35,440 nt of DNA from an uncultured Clostridia bacterium. GTDB taxonomy: Bacteria > Bacillota > Clostridia > Christensenellales > Borkfalkiaceae. Positions 34,542 through 35,440 of the stretch are shown in pieces. The position numbers and the translations under genes are program-made. The stretch spans positions 1-35,440 of the forward strand of contig CALWCO010000015.1 in NCBI GenBank assembly GCA_944376455.1, written 5' to 3'. A model generated the notes under the pieces. It ran no database searches. It was not told the origin of the DNA and worked only from the letters and a program-made list of their open reading frames with translations. Every line of letters begins with the position of its first letter. Position 1 is the stretch's first letter.

Positions 34542-35440
34542 TTATATTATTGCCAAAAAACCCTGCTCAATTAAATCTGCAACAGATTGATTCAAATAAT
34601 ATTGAACACCTCCACCTGCTCCCCAAATAGGATGTGGTGCAATTATTCCTTTTAACGCCTTAAACTCTTTTATAACTTTTAATCTTGTTAGTTGTCCAGT
34701 ATTTTCTAAAGGTAATGCTAATTTGCTTTTAGGTGTTCCCGCATCTGTAACAAATCGACCGCCTTTTCCTCCTGCCCCTAAAGAACCATACCTATCTAGT
34801 TCCTTCCCAACTTTTAATACAACTTCTTCTTCTGAACCTTGAACTGCGCCTCTTTCATTTGCAGCACACATATTATGTACCAACACTTTACTGTCGGAAA
34901 CATAATATGTATGGAAATCGGCCACTTCAAAATTGTAGGTTGTTTCGGGCGTAGAAAGAGTTTCAACCTCTATTGCTTCAATTATACCACAACTTCCGTC
35001 CGAAAGCAAGACTTGGTCAGAAACTTTTAACTCTTTCGCCGTGATCCATTTGCCTTTCGTGTCGGTTTTTGTCCCTTCATAAAGAACAGACTTTCGGCTT
35101 GCTTCCGCATTCAAAACATAGAACGGGTGTCCGCCCGTGCAGATGATCTCTTCATCGTTGATTCGGACATGGTACCACTCTTCGGTTGTGTTGCGGAACA
35201 GTTGCACCACGGGTTTATACGCCTGCTCGCCCGTAACTTCGTCGTATGCAAGCACTTCGTCCCCGACTTCGATGTCTTCAATCGGTTTCAAACCCGCTCG
35301 CGTTGCCACAAGCGTGCCTGCCGCAAAGCAATGTTTCGGTCCCAGCAGGCTTCCCACTGCTGTCGCCACCGACGTGAACGCAAAGTTCATCACCAGTTCG
35401 TCCACAAAGTTTTCCGTGACATAGTCCCCGAACGCGTCCC
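34542..35440 (-). CDS. Rhs/Hint protein with TNT-like NAD+ glycohydrolase tip (partial)
   Basis: The 5' part lies outside the window; the frame is open to the right edge. Visible: pre-Hint segment DYVTENFVDELVMNFAFTSV, Hint domain from CFAAGT to VLVHN, then a ~110-residue toxin with KELDRYGSLGAGGKGGRF, AGTPKSKLALP, IAPHPIWGAGGGVQYYLNQS and VADLIEQGFL. These match the TNT (tuberculosis necrotizing toxin) domain pattern, including the Arg of GRF and the Gln of the GGGxQY motif. TNT toxins degrade NAD+ in the cell. This is the only module here that might belong to a complete expressed Rhs gene, since its N-terminus lies beyond the edge. Confidence 0.82.
   Translation of the reverse strand, partial: DAFGDYVTENFVDELVMNFAFTSVATAVGSLLGPKHCFAAGTLVATRAGLKPIEDIEVGDEVLAYDEVTGEQAYKPVVQLFRNTTEEWYHVRINDEEIICTGGHPFYVLNAEASRKSVLYEGTKTDTKGKWITAKELKVSDQVLLSDGSCGIIEAIEVETLSTPETTYNFEVADFHTYYVSDSKVLVHNMCAANERGAVQGSEEEVVLKVGKELDRYGSLGAGGKGGRFVTDAGTPKSKLALPLENTGQLTRLKVIKEFKALKGIIAPHPIWGAGGGVQYYLNQSVADLIEQGFLAII

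Larger units (their letters stand above)
25970..35440 (-). repeat. Dispersed Rhs-tail/Hint block, five near-identical copies
   Basis: Five same-orientation copies share long nearly identical DNA: about 25970-26270 (pre-Hint and first part of Hint), 27022-27957 (end of Rhs core to end of Hint), 29537-29932 (from mid-Hint), 31498-32430 (inside the long Rhs gene) and 34868-35440 (to the window edge). Each copy ends at the Hint C-terminus (VHN or AHN), after which the sequences become unrelated. The shared block is GC-richer than the AT-rich tips and immunity genes. It offers homology for recombination between modules. Confidence 0.85.

Noticed and set aside
22500-35440. CRISPR array or integron-like attC series behind the repeated modules
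   Set aside because: Repeats are long coding blocks at irregular spacing; no short regular repeats, no attC-like palindromes and no integrase seen.

Overview
The window looks like a chromosomal segment of a Gram-positive, spore-lineage Clostridia-type Firmicute. The evidence is a gyrB-gyrA operon, strong AGGAGG-type ribosome binding sites with some GTG/TTG starts, a SpoVT-like regulator followed by a SpoVB-like flippase and a MazG protein (the same order as spoVT-yabM-yabN in Bacillus subtilis), and a Bce-type two-component/ABC transporter locus. An uncultured gut lineage such as Christensenellales is possible, but this is a guess from style, not a test. Every gene I can support lies on the minus strand, so transcription runs from high to low coordinates.

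Layout, left to right. 1-322: tail beyond gyrA, with the gyrA terminator, two more hairpins and a GC-rich 18-bp tandem repeat at the edge. 323-4824: gyrA and gyrB, with their promoter near 4990-5017. 5048-17316: a Bce-like locus. It holds a response regulator, an intramembrane-sensing histidine kinase, a small membrane protein, four paralogous BceB/FtsX-type permeases and a single ATPase. Promoters there carry a repeated CTTAC/GTAAG motif, in places at 11-bp spacing, which is probably the operator. 17334-22095: housekeeping genes dusB, mazG, a SpoVB-like flippase and spoVT.

22.5-35.4 kb is an accessory region made of polymorphic-toxin cassettes. Near-identical, GC-richer copies of an Rhs/pre-toxin/Hint segment are followed by short, unrelated, AT-rich toxin domains and small immunity genes. 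Toxin ends include a TNT-like NAD+ glycohydrolase, a restriction-endonuclease-fold nuclease, two possible RNases, a decayed type-24-like toxin and a stump of another nuclease. Most modules are 5'-truncated, lack a ribosome binding site, and begin just after the terminator of the previous immunity gene. Only the module at the right edge could belong to an intact gene that continues outside the window. The region reads as an archive of silent toxin tips, with retained immunity genes, that could be exchanged by recombination through the shared Hint block.

The most unusual points are this cassette archive with its remnants and duplicated immunity genes; the 4:1 permease:ATPase Bce-like locus, whose ATPase has His in place of the Walker B Asp; a response regulator missing about 13 receiver residues; and a Leu at the main quinolone-resistance position of GyrA.
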